From Bacteroidales bacterium (GTDB lineage Bacteria > Bacteroidota > Bacteroidia > Bacteroidales > Marinilabiliaceae): a DNA stretch of 5,800 nucleotides. The stretch is taken from the NCBI GenBank assembly GCA_004552385.1, contig SFOL01000114.1, forward strand, positions 1 through 5,800. The letters are read 5' to 3'. Made by a program: the position numbers and the translations under genes. Below are positions 1 to 5,800 of this stretch, one piece after another (position 1 is the first letter of the stretch; each line of letters starts with the position of its first letter). The notes under the pieces were generated by a model. The model did not search any database. It saw nothing but the letters and a program-made list of their open reading frames with translations, and was not told the DNA's origin.

Positions 1-1619
1 TCGCCGGAGTGGCCGGTCTTGCTGGAGTTCTCCTTGTTGAGGAGCTCGATACCGGTCTTGAGACCCTCGGCGTTGGTGTCACCGGCATTGCTGCTGTAGA
101 TCTGGCGCCGTACGCCTTCCTCTGTGGTGACGGCTCCGTTGCTCTCGTTGACGTAGGCAGGGAAGAGAACCGGATAGCCGGTACGCCTCTGCTCGGCCCA
201 GGCTTCGGTTGAGAGAGGGAAGAGCGCGATGTACTTCTGGGTCATGATGCGGGCGAGCTTGTCCTCGTTGGAGGCATTGTTGTCCCACTTCACGCCCAGC
301 TTGTTGAGGGCTTTGGTGTTGAGTTTCGGATCGAAAGGATCGACGAAATCAACCTGCGTGTCGGTTCCGCTGATGTACTTCTCGACAGCGCCTTTCGCAT
401 ATTCCGCGATCTCGGCGTACTTGCCCTTGTAGGCAAGCTCATTGGCCATAGAGGTTCTGATGCCTTCCTCGTAGAGGGACTTCACGTCGCCGGATGTCCA
501 GCCCCTGAGGGCGGCCTCGGCGAGGAGGAAGTAGGACTCGGCCTGCTTGAAGATCGGAAGCGGAGCGCTGTAGATGCCCTTGCTGTTGCTGCCGTCTACC
601 CAACCGGAGAGCTTGCCCCAGTCGTTCGGCTTGCCTGGCAGACCGCTGGCGAACCTGATGCCGTAGTAGCCGGTTCCCTTCGCTACTTCCTTTCCGTCGG
701 AGGTGGTGAACTTGTCCTGGTTCTTCGCCATGTACAGAGGCTGGCGAGGATCCTTGAGACCTGACATCAATGTCACGAGGTTGGCGTTGAATCCGCAGTC
801 TCCCCAAGCGAACATAAGCCAAAGCTCGTTCTCGAGACTCTTGTCGATCATGATGTCCTTGCCGCCGTTGGCGAGGGTGTTGCCCGCTGCCGCCTTGGCG
901 ATCGCAGGAAGGTCGTAGCCCGCGGCCTTCATCTCGTCCGCTCTCTTGGAAAGACGCAGGGCGATACGGAGTCTCATCGTGTTGGCCACCTTCTTCCACA
1001 TCTCGAAGTCGCCGCCGCACCAGATGTCGAATGTGCCGAGTCCGGCCTTTTCGTCATCTGTAGGCTTGTTGAAGGCGTCCAATGCCTTCTGAGTGTCGTC
1101 AAGCATTGTCTGGTAGAGCTGCTGCTGGCTGTCAAACGGGAAGTATGACTCATATTCACCGGACAGGATGGAGCTGTGGGCGAGAGGGCCGTACACGTCG
1201 GTGGTCATCATAAGGCTGTAGGCCTGTACGATTCTCATCACGCCGGCGAGGGCTGGCTGGTTCTTGCCGTCAAGGGTGGCGATCAGTCGCCTTGTGTTGT
1301 TGAACACGTGGAGGTAGTGGTTCTCGTACATACCGCCCGAGTGTCCTCTGTTCTCGCCCATGTCACCGTTGGTGAAGTTTCCGTTAGGGGTCATGAAGTA
1401 ACCGCTGTAGAAATCCACGGTGAGGTTTGTCCAGAACTGGAACATGTTCTGCTGAGGAGGGTAGCAGTACTGCATCGGCTCAGCGCACTGGGATGAGAGA
1501 GGAAGATCGTCCGGGTTCACCTGCACGTCGCTGGTGTTCATCTTCTCGAAGTCGCCTGTGCAGGCTACGATTCCGAGTCCGAACAAGGCCGCTACTGAAT
1601 ATTTTAAAATATTTTTCAT
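1..1619 (-). CDS. SusD/RagB-like outer-membrane lipoprotein (SusD-like_2 type), C-terminus cut by window edge
   Basis: Surface lipoprotein that captures substrate and forms the lid of a SusC-type barrel in nutrient uptake. I translated 539 uninterrupted codons from ATG 1619-1617 to the left edge; no stop is reached, so the gene continues outside. Residues 1-19 are a lipoprotein signal ending in the lipobox IVAC, with Cys20 as the lipidated residue, followed by acidic residues (D23, E25) as in Bacteroidota surface lipoproteins. A helix around 128-150 (VMRIVQAYSLMMTTDVYGPL), the segment MWKKVANTMRLRIALRLS (207-224), AESYFLLAEAALRG (360-373) and the late motif YIALFPLSTEAWAEQRRTGYP (463-483) are characteristic of SusD-like_2 proteins. 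From family length, probably only about 10-20 residues are missing. It starts 14 bases after the susC stop with no Shine-Dalgarno sequence, so it is cotranscribed and probably translationally coupled. Substrate is unknown. Confidence 0.95.
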   Translation of the reverse strand, partial: MKNILKYSVAALFGLGIVACTGDFEKMNTSDVQVNPDDLPLSSQCAEPMQYCYPPQQNMFQFWTNLTVDFYSGYFMTPNGNFTNGDMGENRGHSGGMYENHYLHVFNNTRRLIATLDGKNQPALAGVMRIVQAYSLMMTTDVYGPLAHSSILSGEYESYFPFDSQQQLYQTMLDDTQKALDAFNKPTDDEKAGLGTFDIWCGGDFEMWKKVANTMRLRIALRLSKRADEMKAAGYDLPAIAKAAAGNTLANGGKDIMIDKSLENELWLMFAWGDCGFNANLVTLMSGLKDPRQPLYMAKNQDKFTTSDGKEVAKGTGYYGIRFASGLPGKPNDWGKLSGWVDGSNSKGIYSAPLPIFKQAESYFLLAEAALRGWTSGDVKSLYEEGIRTSMANELAYKGKYAEIAEYAKGAVEKYISGTDTQVDFVDPFDPKLNTKALNKLGVKWDNNASNEDKLARIMTQKYIALFPLSTEAWAEQRRTGYPVLFPAYVNESNGAVTTEEGVRRQIYSSNAGDTNAEGLKTGIELLNKENSSKTGHSG

Positions 1620-1633
1620 TGTCTTGGAAATTT

Positions 1634-4360
1634 TTAGAAGTTGAGTTTAAGGTTCAGACCGAAGCTGCGTGAGGTAGGGAGGGCGAACATGTCGATGCCC
1701 TGCCAGCCGTTGCCTGTACCTGCTGAGACATCAGGGTCGCAAGGTGCGTCCTTGTAGAAGAAGAACAGGTTGCGGCCGATGATGGATGCTGTCACGTTCT
1801 TGCCGTTGCCGAGGAGGTTACGGAATGTGTAGCCGAAGCTGAGCTCGCGCAGACGGATGTTGGTGGCGCTGTAGACGTAGTTCTCGTTGGCGTAAGGAGA
1901 GTTGAAGTTGCTGGCTCCCGTGGTCTCGTACCAAGCCCTTGGATCGAAGGAGACCCCGTCAACGGTGATGGAGCCGGCGTCGCGGGCCTCGCCTGACCTC
2001 TGTGACACTCCCCAGCCGTCCAGCGTGGCCTCGGTCATGGAGATGACCTTGCCGCCGAATCTCGCGTCGATGAGCATCGAGAGGTTGAAGTTCTTGTAGC
2101 GGAATGTGTTGCTCCAGCCGGCGTAAACCTTGGAGTTCATGTTGCCGACATGCTTGAGCTGGTCGTTGTTGTCGTCGCCGAGGATCGGCTGTCCGGCATC
2201 GTTCTTCTTGATCTTGCCGCTCTCGTCCCTGAGGATCTGGCGTACATAGAGGTCACCATAGGAACCACCTTCCTTGAGGATGATCTTGGCACCTCCGAAG
2301 TTGGAGAGTGTAAGGCCGTTAGGAAGCTCGTCCACGAGTTCCACGATCTTGTTGTTGTTGTAGGAGAAGTTCACTCCTGTCTCCCAGCTGAAGTCGTTGC
2401 TGAACTGCTCGTACCAGCTGGCGGTCATCTCGATACCCTGGTTCTCCACATTACCGGCGTTCACATAGCGGTTGCGCAGACCGGACTCGTAAGGAGAGGC
2501 TACGGAGAAGAACTGGTTCTTGGTGTTGGTCTTGTACCAGGTGGCGGAGACGTTGAGCCTGTTGTTGAAGAAGGCTCCGTCGAAACCGGCCTCGATGGAG
2601 TGGGTCATCTCAGGCTTGAGGGTTCTGAAAGGAGCGCTGTCCGGAGCGGAGATCGATCCCTGTGAGCCAAGGCTGTAGAGCAGGTTGGTCATGTAGACAG
2701 GGACATCGTTACCCACGATGGAGTAGCTTGCGCGTAACTTCACGAGATCCACGGCAGGGCCGAGGTCGGCGAACTTGTTCAGAAGGAAGCTGGCTCCCAC
2801 TGAAGGGTAGAAGAATGACACATTGTCGGTGAAGGCAAGAGCCGATGACCAGTCGTTACGGGCGGTGACATCGATGAAGAGGCCTTCCTTGTAGCCGAAC
2901 TGCGCGGTCGCGAACACGGCGTTAAGACGCTTCTCGGTGTTCCAGTGGCCACCCTTTCCGACTGACGACATATTCCCATAATAGTTGTTAGGGGTGAATA
3001 TGTTAGGGTAGTAGACGTTACCGTTGCCAGGGGCTGTGAACTGTGTTCCCTCAGCCCAGAGATCCACGTTTCCGGTCTTGCTGTGGGTGAAGCTGGAGCC
3101 GGCGGTCACGGAGAGTGAGAAGGTGTCGTTCCAGTTGTGGTTGTAGCCGACGAGCACATCTCCGTACATCTGGTCGCTGAAGTAGCGGTTGTCCTTCATT
3201 CTGCCCATAGGGTAGAGGTCACCGGTGCTGGAGGCGTAGGCGTTGTGCACGAAGTGCTCCTCGCCCCTCTCGTAGCGGAGACGGCCCTGTACGTAGAGAT
3301 CCTTGGTGATGTCCCATCTCACGCTGCCGCCGAACTCGTAGCGGTTGCGGTCAACGACCGGCTTCTGGCGGTTGAGCACCCAGTAAGGGTTGCTGTACTG
3401 CTGCTGCTTCGTGTTGGTCCAGTTCTGGACGTAGCAGCTGCGTGAGGCGTCATAGACCTCGTAGTTGTTCTTGTAGTGATCCCAGTCCTCGCCTCTCGGG
3501 AAGAGGTAGGCGCCGGTCAGAGGGTTCCAGAGGAATCCCGATGCGGACTGGTTCTCGATGTGCTGGTTGGTGAGCTTTGCGCTTGCCTCTATCTTGATGT
3601 TGTCGAGGACGGTGAAGTTGACCTTGGTGTTGAAGTTGTGGCTTCTGTACTCATTCTCAGGAGTCATGCCCTCTGAGTAGACATTGCCGTAGGAGAAGTA
3701 GGCTCCGAAAGAGTCGTTTCCGCCGGACACGGCGAATGTGTTGTTGGTCGTGAAACCTGTGCGGAAGAACTTCTTGAGATAGTTCGGCGCCTTTGAGGAG
3801 AGCTTGCTGCCCCAGCTGTAGGTGCCGTTGTCCGACATCCCGTAGTTGTTCTGGAACTTAGGAAGCACCATAGGGCTTTCTGCTGTCGTGTTGCTGGACA
3901 CGGTGATGTTCACCTTGCCGGCTGCCGCTGACTTTGTCGTGATCATGATCGCGCCGTTGGCGGCCACGGCACCGTAAAGCGCTGCGGCTGACGCACCTTT
4001 AAGGAGGGTGATGGACTTGATGTCGTCAGGGTTGATCGTGGACATCACATCGCCGCCGTCCCTCTCGCCACCATAGTTGGAGGCCACCTGGGATGAGGTG
4101 ATGTTCTGCATCACAGGCACACCGTCCACAACAATGAGAGGCTGGTTGCTTCCGTTGATGGACTTGTTGCCTCGGAAGAGGATCTTGGATGATCCGCCGG
4201 CTCCTGTCGAGTTAGGAGTGATGACCAGACCGGCGCTCTTTCCCTGGAGGGAGTTGATCATGTTGATGCTCTTGATGTCGTTGACATCCTTGCCGCCGAC
4301 TGTCTCGGCAGCGTAGGTAAGGCTTTCCGACTGGCGGACCATACCCATGGCCGTCACCAC
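1634..4360 (-). CDS. SusC/RagA-like TonB-dependent receptor, plug and beta-barrel part (separated from its signal peptide by a lesion)
   Basis: Outer-membrane TonB-dependent transporter of the SusC/RagA family. Counting from GTG 4360, 908 residues are open. The plug domain spans about residues 1-145, with the family motifs ILFRGNKSINGSNQPLIVVDGVPV (60-83, two adjacent pieces of the plug) and DDIKSITLLKGASAAALYG followed by AANGAIMITTK (112-143). The rest is a beta-barrel rich in alternating aromatic strands, ending in SRSFGLNLKLNF with the terminal Phe expected for BAM-inserted barrels. The frame extends upstream of GTG through EEATALKGV (the conserved linker before VVVTAMGM) to a TGA at 4397-4399. 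GTG 4360 is therefore only the first formal start and not a believable one: it lies inside the linker, and the product would have no signal peptide. The true start is ATG 4643 in another frame. TAA is at 1634-1636. As written, the gene is probably non-functional unless the lesion is an artefact. Confidence 0.93.
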   Translation of the reverse strand: MVTAMGMVRQSESLTYAAETVGGKDVNDIKSINMINSLQGKSAGLVITPNSTGAGGSSKILFRGNKSINGSNQPLIVVDGVPVMQNITSSQVASNYGGERDGGDVMSTINPDDIKSITLLKGASAAALYGAVAANGAIMITTKSAAAGKVNITVSSNTTAESPMVLPKFQNNYGMSDNGTYSWGSKLSSKAPNYLKKFFRTGFTTNNTFAVSGGNDSFGAYFSYGNVYSEGMTPENEYRSHNFNTKVNFTVLDNIKIEASAKLTNQHIENQSASGFLWNPLTGAYLFPRGEDWDHYKNNYEVYDASRSCYVQNWTNTKQQQYSNPYWVLNRQKPVVDRNRYEFGGSVRWDITKDLYVQGRLRYERGEEHFVHNAYASSTGDLYPMGRMKDNRYFSDQMYGDVLVGYNHNWNDTFSLSVTAGSSFTHSKTGNVDLWAEGTQFTAPGNGNVYYPNIFTPNNYYGNMSSVGKGGHWNTEKRLNAVFATAQFGYKEGLFIDVTARNDWSSALAFTDNVSFFYPSVGASFLLNKFADLGPAVDLVKLRASYSIVGNDVPVYMTNLLYSLGSQGSISAPDSAPFRTLKPEMTHSIEAGFDGAFFNNRLNVSATWYKTNTKNQFFSVASPYESGLRNRYVNAGNVENQGIEMTASWYEQFSNDFSWETGVNFSYNNNKIVELVDELPNGLTLSNFGGAKIILKEGGSYGDLYVRQILRDESGKIKKNDAGQPILGDDNNDQLKHVGNMNSKVYAGWSNTFRYKNFNLSMLIDARFGGKVISMTEATLDGWGVSQRSGEARDAGSITVDGVSFDPRAWYETTGASNFNSPYANENYVYSATNIRLRELSFGYTFRNLLGNGKNVTASIIGRNLFFFYKDAPCDPDVSAGTGNGWQGIDMFALPTSRSFGLNLKLNF

Positions 4361-4384
4361 GACTCCCTTGAGAGCTGTGGCTTC

Positions 4385-4391
4385 CTCGGAC
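4385..4391 (-). other. Out-of-frame junction (probable small deletion) inside the susC-like gene
   Basis: The signal-peptide frame is family-like up to the Val85 codon (4391-4389). The plug frame is family-like from the Glu codon at 4387-4385 (EEATALKG). Going from one to the other needs a +1 shift, and the family also expects roughly 24 residues between them. A lost segment of about 71-77 bases, with length 2 modulo 3, explains both facts. If the two parts were simply joined they would encode about 1,002 residues, against about 1,026 for an intact gene. No homopolymer or slippery heptamer is visible at the junction, which argues against both a homopolymer sequencing slip and programmed frameshifting. 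Confidence 0.8.
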
Positions 4392-4643
4392 GGTGATCAC
4401 ATCGTTGGTTTTCAGGTTGCTAAGTTTGAACTTTCCGTCAATGTCAGTGGTCTCACCCGTTGATCCACCCTTGACAAAAACGGCCGCGCCGATGACAGGG
4501 CCATTGGCGTCCTTGACTGTACCGCTGACGGAACCGCCCCTGTTCTGGGCACCCGCCGCGGCAGAGAACGATACGAACAGAGCGACAGCAGCCACAACAG
4601 CCGCCATTCCTCTGAATATCGAAGACTTGATTCTGTTTAACAT
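4389..4643 (-). pseudogene. N-terminal fragment of the same SusC-like receptor: signal peptide plus truncated carboxypeptidase-regulatory-like domain
   Basis: ATG at 4643-4641 begins a classic Sec signal peptide: basic MLNRIKSSIFR, hydrophobic core MAAVVAAVALFVSF, and small residues AAAGA before Q33 as a likely signal peptidase I site. Residues 38-85 (SVSGTVKDANGPVIGAAVFV, then GETTDIDGKFKLSNLKTNDVITV) match the start of the carboxypeptidase-D regulatory-like domain (PF13715 type) found at the N-terminus of SusC proteins. After Val85 the frame becomes unrelated sequence (RGSHSSQG...) and runs on to a stop near 4212, overlapping the plug-coding frame. A normal domain would continue for about 24 residues (a GY/GF-containing strand and a final strand) before the EEATALKGVVV linker. 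Start choice is supported by the signal peptide and by AT-rich sequence just upstream. No Shine-Dalgarno sequence is present, as is usual in this phylum. Confidence 0.88.
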
Positions 4644-4690
4644 AATTTTAAAATATTGGTTTTGTTGTGTAGTATGTCAATGTGTGTGTA
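4644..4690 (-). promoter_or_regulatory. AT-rich translation-start region of the susC-like gene
   Basis: Directly before ATG 4643 the coding strand is A/T-rich and carries ATATTTTAAAAT (complement of 4645-4656), with no Shine-Dalgarno match. This is the usual look of Bacteroidota start regions. A sigma70-like TTGACA (complement of 4675-4680) lies 19 bases before TATTTT (complement of 4650-4655), but transcription would then begin almost at the ATG, and the phylum's primary sigma factor prefers -33/-7 elements. I treat it as a weak alternative promoter only. A (TG)4 run sits at 4681-4688. Confidence 0.3.
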
Positions 4691-5066
4691 CTTTCTCTTC
4701 TTTTCTCTTCCGTCTCTTCCGCTTTTTCATCTCTTCCGCCTTTTCTGTCTCCTCAGCTTCTTCCTCTTCTTTTCTTTTCTTTTCTTTTCTTTTCTTTTGC
4801 CTTTGTCGCTCTCCACTCTCTCTCTTGCCTCTTATCCTCCTTTTCCTCTGTTTTCTCATCCACTTCTTCCGTCTCTTCTGTCTTCTCTGCTTCCTTTTTT
4901 TCTTTTGCCTTTGTCGTTTCTACCGTTTCTTCCACCTCTTTTCCCCTCTTTTTCTGCCGCTCCTTTCGTCTCTTCCGCTTCTCTCGCTTTTTGCCCCTTT
5001 TGCTCCCTTCCCATCTTCCGTCTTCTGGCTTTTTCTGCTCCTTTCACCTCTTTCTTTCTCTTCTGT
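4691..5066. repeat. Long polypyrimidine/polypurine low-complexity tract upstream of susC
   Basis: By hand count only 39 of 376 bases on the plus strand are purines (about 10%), and most of those are isolated G. On the susC-sense strand the tract is therefore about 90% purine. It is built from loose repeats of TCTTCCGTCTCTTCCGC-like and CTTTTGCCTTTGTCG-like pieces; the latter 15-mer occurs exactly at 4794-4808 and 4902-4916. All long frames through it, on either strand, are stop-free for compositional reasons: A is almost absent on the plus strand, and the minus-strand frames give only Lys/Glu/Arg strings. I see no gene. Such mirror-like homopurine stretches can form triplex (H-)DNA. If the tract is transcribed from the upstream promoter candidate, it would be an unusually purine-rich mRNA leader. 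Confidence 0.9.
4769..4798. repeat. Perfect pentanucleotide microsatellite (CTTTT)6
   Basis: Six exact head-to-tail copies of CTTTT (AAAAG on the susC-sense strand) lie inside the pyrimidine tract, about 125 bp before the susC start codon. Perfect short tandem repeats of this kind are prone to slipped-strand length change. Here it is outside any reading frame, so any effect would be through leader or promoter spacing and not through a frame switch. Confidence 0.95.
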
Positions 5067-5414
5067 TCAAAAGCCCAGTCAATTTAGCCTGCTCCTGGTA
5101 TTTATCCCAGCTGATGTCTCCACTTTCTACCTCTTTTGTCCCAAAGCTCGGTCAATCTTAGGATGTTTGTCTCAACCTCCAGATTAAGCCTATGGAATAT
5201 TTATTCATTATGCAAAGTAAAGTATCATTTTGTAAATATACAAGAGGTTTTCTTCGGAAATGATAAGCTGCGGTTAAATTTTGTTTAATAATATTAACGA
5301 AATCGATTGCTCAACTTTCATCTGTTGATTTCCTGTCCCCTCCCCTGGCCATTTCCCTGTCACGTTTATTTCTTCCGCATCTCTTTCATATTTTTTCCCC
5401 CTTCCCCGTAGCCC
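5067..5414. other. Intergenic region without a gene, AT-rich centre
   Basis: No credible coding sequence in either strand. The left part holds two related 20-21-base elements (5068-5087 and 5141-5161). The middle (about 5188-5310) is strongly AT-rich and contains the best promoter candidate in the window for the susC operon. The right part (about 5320-5414) becomes C/T-rich again and leads into the tandem array. The final 18 bases before the array, around 5415-5432, resemble the end of an array unit, so the repeat probably begins near 5415. Confidence 0.7.
5213..5243 (-). promoter_or_regulatory. Candidate Bacteroidota -33/-7 promoter reading toward susC
   Basis: On the minus strand, TTG (complement of 5241-5243; CTTG with the preceding base) is followed after exactly 20 bases by TTACTTTG (complement of 5213-5220). 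The known Bacteroides consensus is TTTG, 19-21 bases, TAnnTTTG. This candidate matches the spacing, three of four -33 bases and five of the six specified -7 bases. Transcription would begin near 5206 and give a leader of about 560 nt containing the whole purine-rich tract. Such short motifs can arise by chance in AT-rich DNA. Confidence 0.35.
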
Positions 5415-5496
5415 TTGTCATCCCTCTCTTCCTGGTGCGTGATTCCTCTTCGCACCTGGAGTCCGTTCCCGCTGTCGTTCAGTCACTTGCGCTTCC

Positions 5497-5520
5497 AGGT
5501 GCGTGAGAAAAGTCGCACCT
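5497..5520. repeat. Type B hairpin; other copies at 5634-5657 and 5771-5794
   Basis: AGGTGCG and CGCACCT form a perfect 7-bp stem in all three copies. The loop is TGAGAAAAGT in copies 1 and 3 and AGAGAAGAGT in copy 2. The arm bases are the same as the inner seven of type A, but the loop is purine-rich where the type A loop is pyrimidine-rich. The sequence outside (CC before, CGG after) could add two pairs with a bulged G. Confidence 0.9.
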
Positions 5521-5567
5521 CGGAGCCCCGCCCCACATCCAGACCCTCTGAGTGGCCTTCCCTTTCT

Positions 5568-5597
5568 TCCAGGTGCGTGATTCCCTTCGCACCTGGA
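5568..5597. repeat. Type A hairpin (best copy); other copies at 5431-5459 and 5706-5733
   Basis: TCCAGGTGCG (5568-5577) and CGCACCTGGA (5588-5597) are perfect 10-bp inverted arms around the 10-base loop TGATTCCCTT. In the copies at 5431 and 5706 the left arm reads CCTGGTGCG, leaving one T:T mismatch in a 9-bp stem. The first copy's loop is 11 bases (an extra T) and the third begins with C. The stem is conserved while loop and outer bases drift. There is no T-run after the stem on either strand, so it does not look like an intrinsic terminator. Confidence 0.9.
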
Positions 5598-5800
5598 GTC
5601 CGTTCCCGCTGTCGGCCAGTCACTTGCGCTTCCAGGTGCGAGAGAAGAGTCGCACCTCGGAGCCCCACCCAGCGTGCTGGCCCTCTGAGTGGCCATCCCA
5701 CTCTCCCTGGTGCGCGATTCCCTTCGCACCTGGAGTCCGTTCCCGCTGTCGGCCAGTCACTTGCGCTTCCAGGTGCGTGAGAAAAGTCGCACCTCGGAGC

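Larger units (their letters stand above)
5431..5800. repeat. Tandem array, ~137-bp period, two hairpins per unit, continuing past the right edge
   Basis: About 2.7 units are visible. The arm GGTGCG of the first hairpin recurs at 5434, 5572 and 5709 (steps of 138 and 137). That of the second hairpin recurs at 5498, 5635 and 5772 (steps of 137 and 137). The segment between the first and second hairpin (GGAGTCCGTTCCCGCTGTCG, then a CAGTCACTTGCGCTTCC part) is almost identical in all units. The segment after the second hairpin varies more: 5527-5570 and 5664-5705 share CCCTCTGAGTGGCC but differ in the centre. The array is GC-rich compared with the AT-rich DNA beside it. A frame open across it (5415-5780) is not coding, since the 137-bp step is not a multiple of three and each unit is read in a different frame. 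Its function is unknown to me. It could be a structured RNA, a protein-binding array or a repeat family of the REP kind. Confidence 0.92.

Noticed and set aside
439..1020. Minus-strand 193-residue frame, and other shadow frames over susD
   Set aside because: It lies in the wrong frame inside the continuous 539-codon SusD-like frame, which has clear family motifs.
2150..2665. Plus-strand 171-residue frame antisense to susC
   Set aside because: It is Val/Glu/Leu-rich sequence opposite well-supported barrel codons, with no motif or start signal.
4385..4391. Programmed +1 ribosomal frameshift joining the two susC parts
   Set aside because: No slippery site or stimulator is recognisable, and the domain would still lack about 24 residues, so a deletion explains the data better.
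4677..5047. Minus-strand Lys/Glu/Arg-rich frames of about 60 residues
   Set aside because: These are low-complexity translations of the purine strand, open in several frames, with no conserved pattern or credible start.
4393..5187. Long plus-strand frames (264, 159 and 143 residues) rich in Phe, Leu and Ser that look like membrane proteins
   Set aside because: They come from the CT-rich composition: several overlapping frames are open at once. The 264-residue one also overlaps the susC signal peptide on the other strand.
5415..5780. Plus-strand 121-residue reading frame, and the minus-strand frames opposite it
   Set aside because: The frame crosses tandem repeats whose step is not a multiple of three, so every unit is translated differently. 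No family resemblance.
5431..5794. Hairpins as Rho-independent terminators
   Set aside because: No T-tract follows the stems on either strand, and there are many identical copies.
5431..5800. CRISPR array (24-30-bp palindromic repeats separated by 39-50-bp spacers)
   Set aside because: The spacers are not unique: the same two spacers alternate in each unit, and the repeats are two different hairpin types. No cas gene is visible.
5431..5800. Integron attC sites / gene cassettes
   Set aside because: No RYYYAAC...GTTRRRY core pairs, and no cassette reading frames between hairpins.

Overview
The window looks like chromosomal DNA of a member of the Bacteroidota, most likely Bacteroidales. The main evidence is a SusC-type TonB-dependent receptor followed immediately by a SusD-type outer-membrane lipoprotein, a gene pair typical of this phylum. 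AT-rich translation starts without a Shine-Dalgarno sequence fit the same group. The coding DNA is moderately GC-rich by eye. Nothing in the window allows a safe genus call.

Both genes are on the minus strand, so the operon reads from right to left. The susC-like gene comes first (4643 down to 1634). After 14 bases comes the susD-like gene (1619 down to the left edge, where it is still open and probably only a short C-terminal piece is missing). The two products would form one outer-membrane uptake complex: a TonB-driven barrel with a lipoprotein lid that captures an oligosaccharide or peptide. No enzyme or regulator gene is visible, so the substrate cannot be named.

The susC-like gene is broken as written. 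The signal peptide and the first half of the N-terminal carboxypeptidase-regulatory-like domain are in one frame. The plug and barrel are in another. At the junction about 24 residues expected from the family are missing, so the lesion looks like a small out-of-frame deletion (or an assembly error) and not a simple one-base slip.

The right-hand 1.16 kb (4644-5800) has no convincing gene. It holds, in order: a short AT-rich start region; a roughly 376-bp tract that is about 90% pyrimidine on the plus strand (purine on the susC-sense strand) with a perfect (CTTTT)6 microsatellite; an AT-rich intergenic part with a plausible Bacteroidota -33/-7 promoter pointing at susC; and a GC-rich tandem array with a period of about 137 bp that runs off the right edge. 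Each array unit carries two different hairpins built on the same 7-bp arm pair. The array and the purine-rich leader are the parts of the window that known features do not explain.
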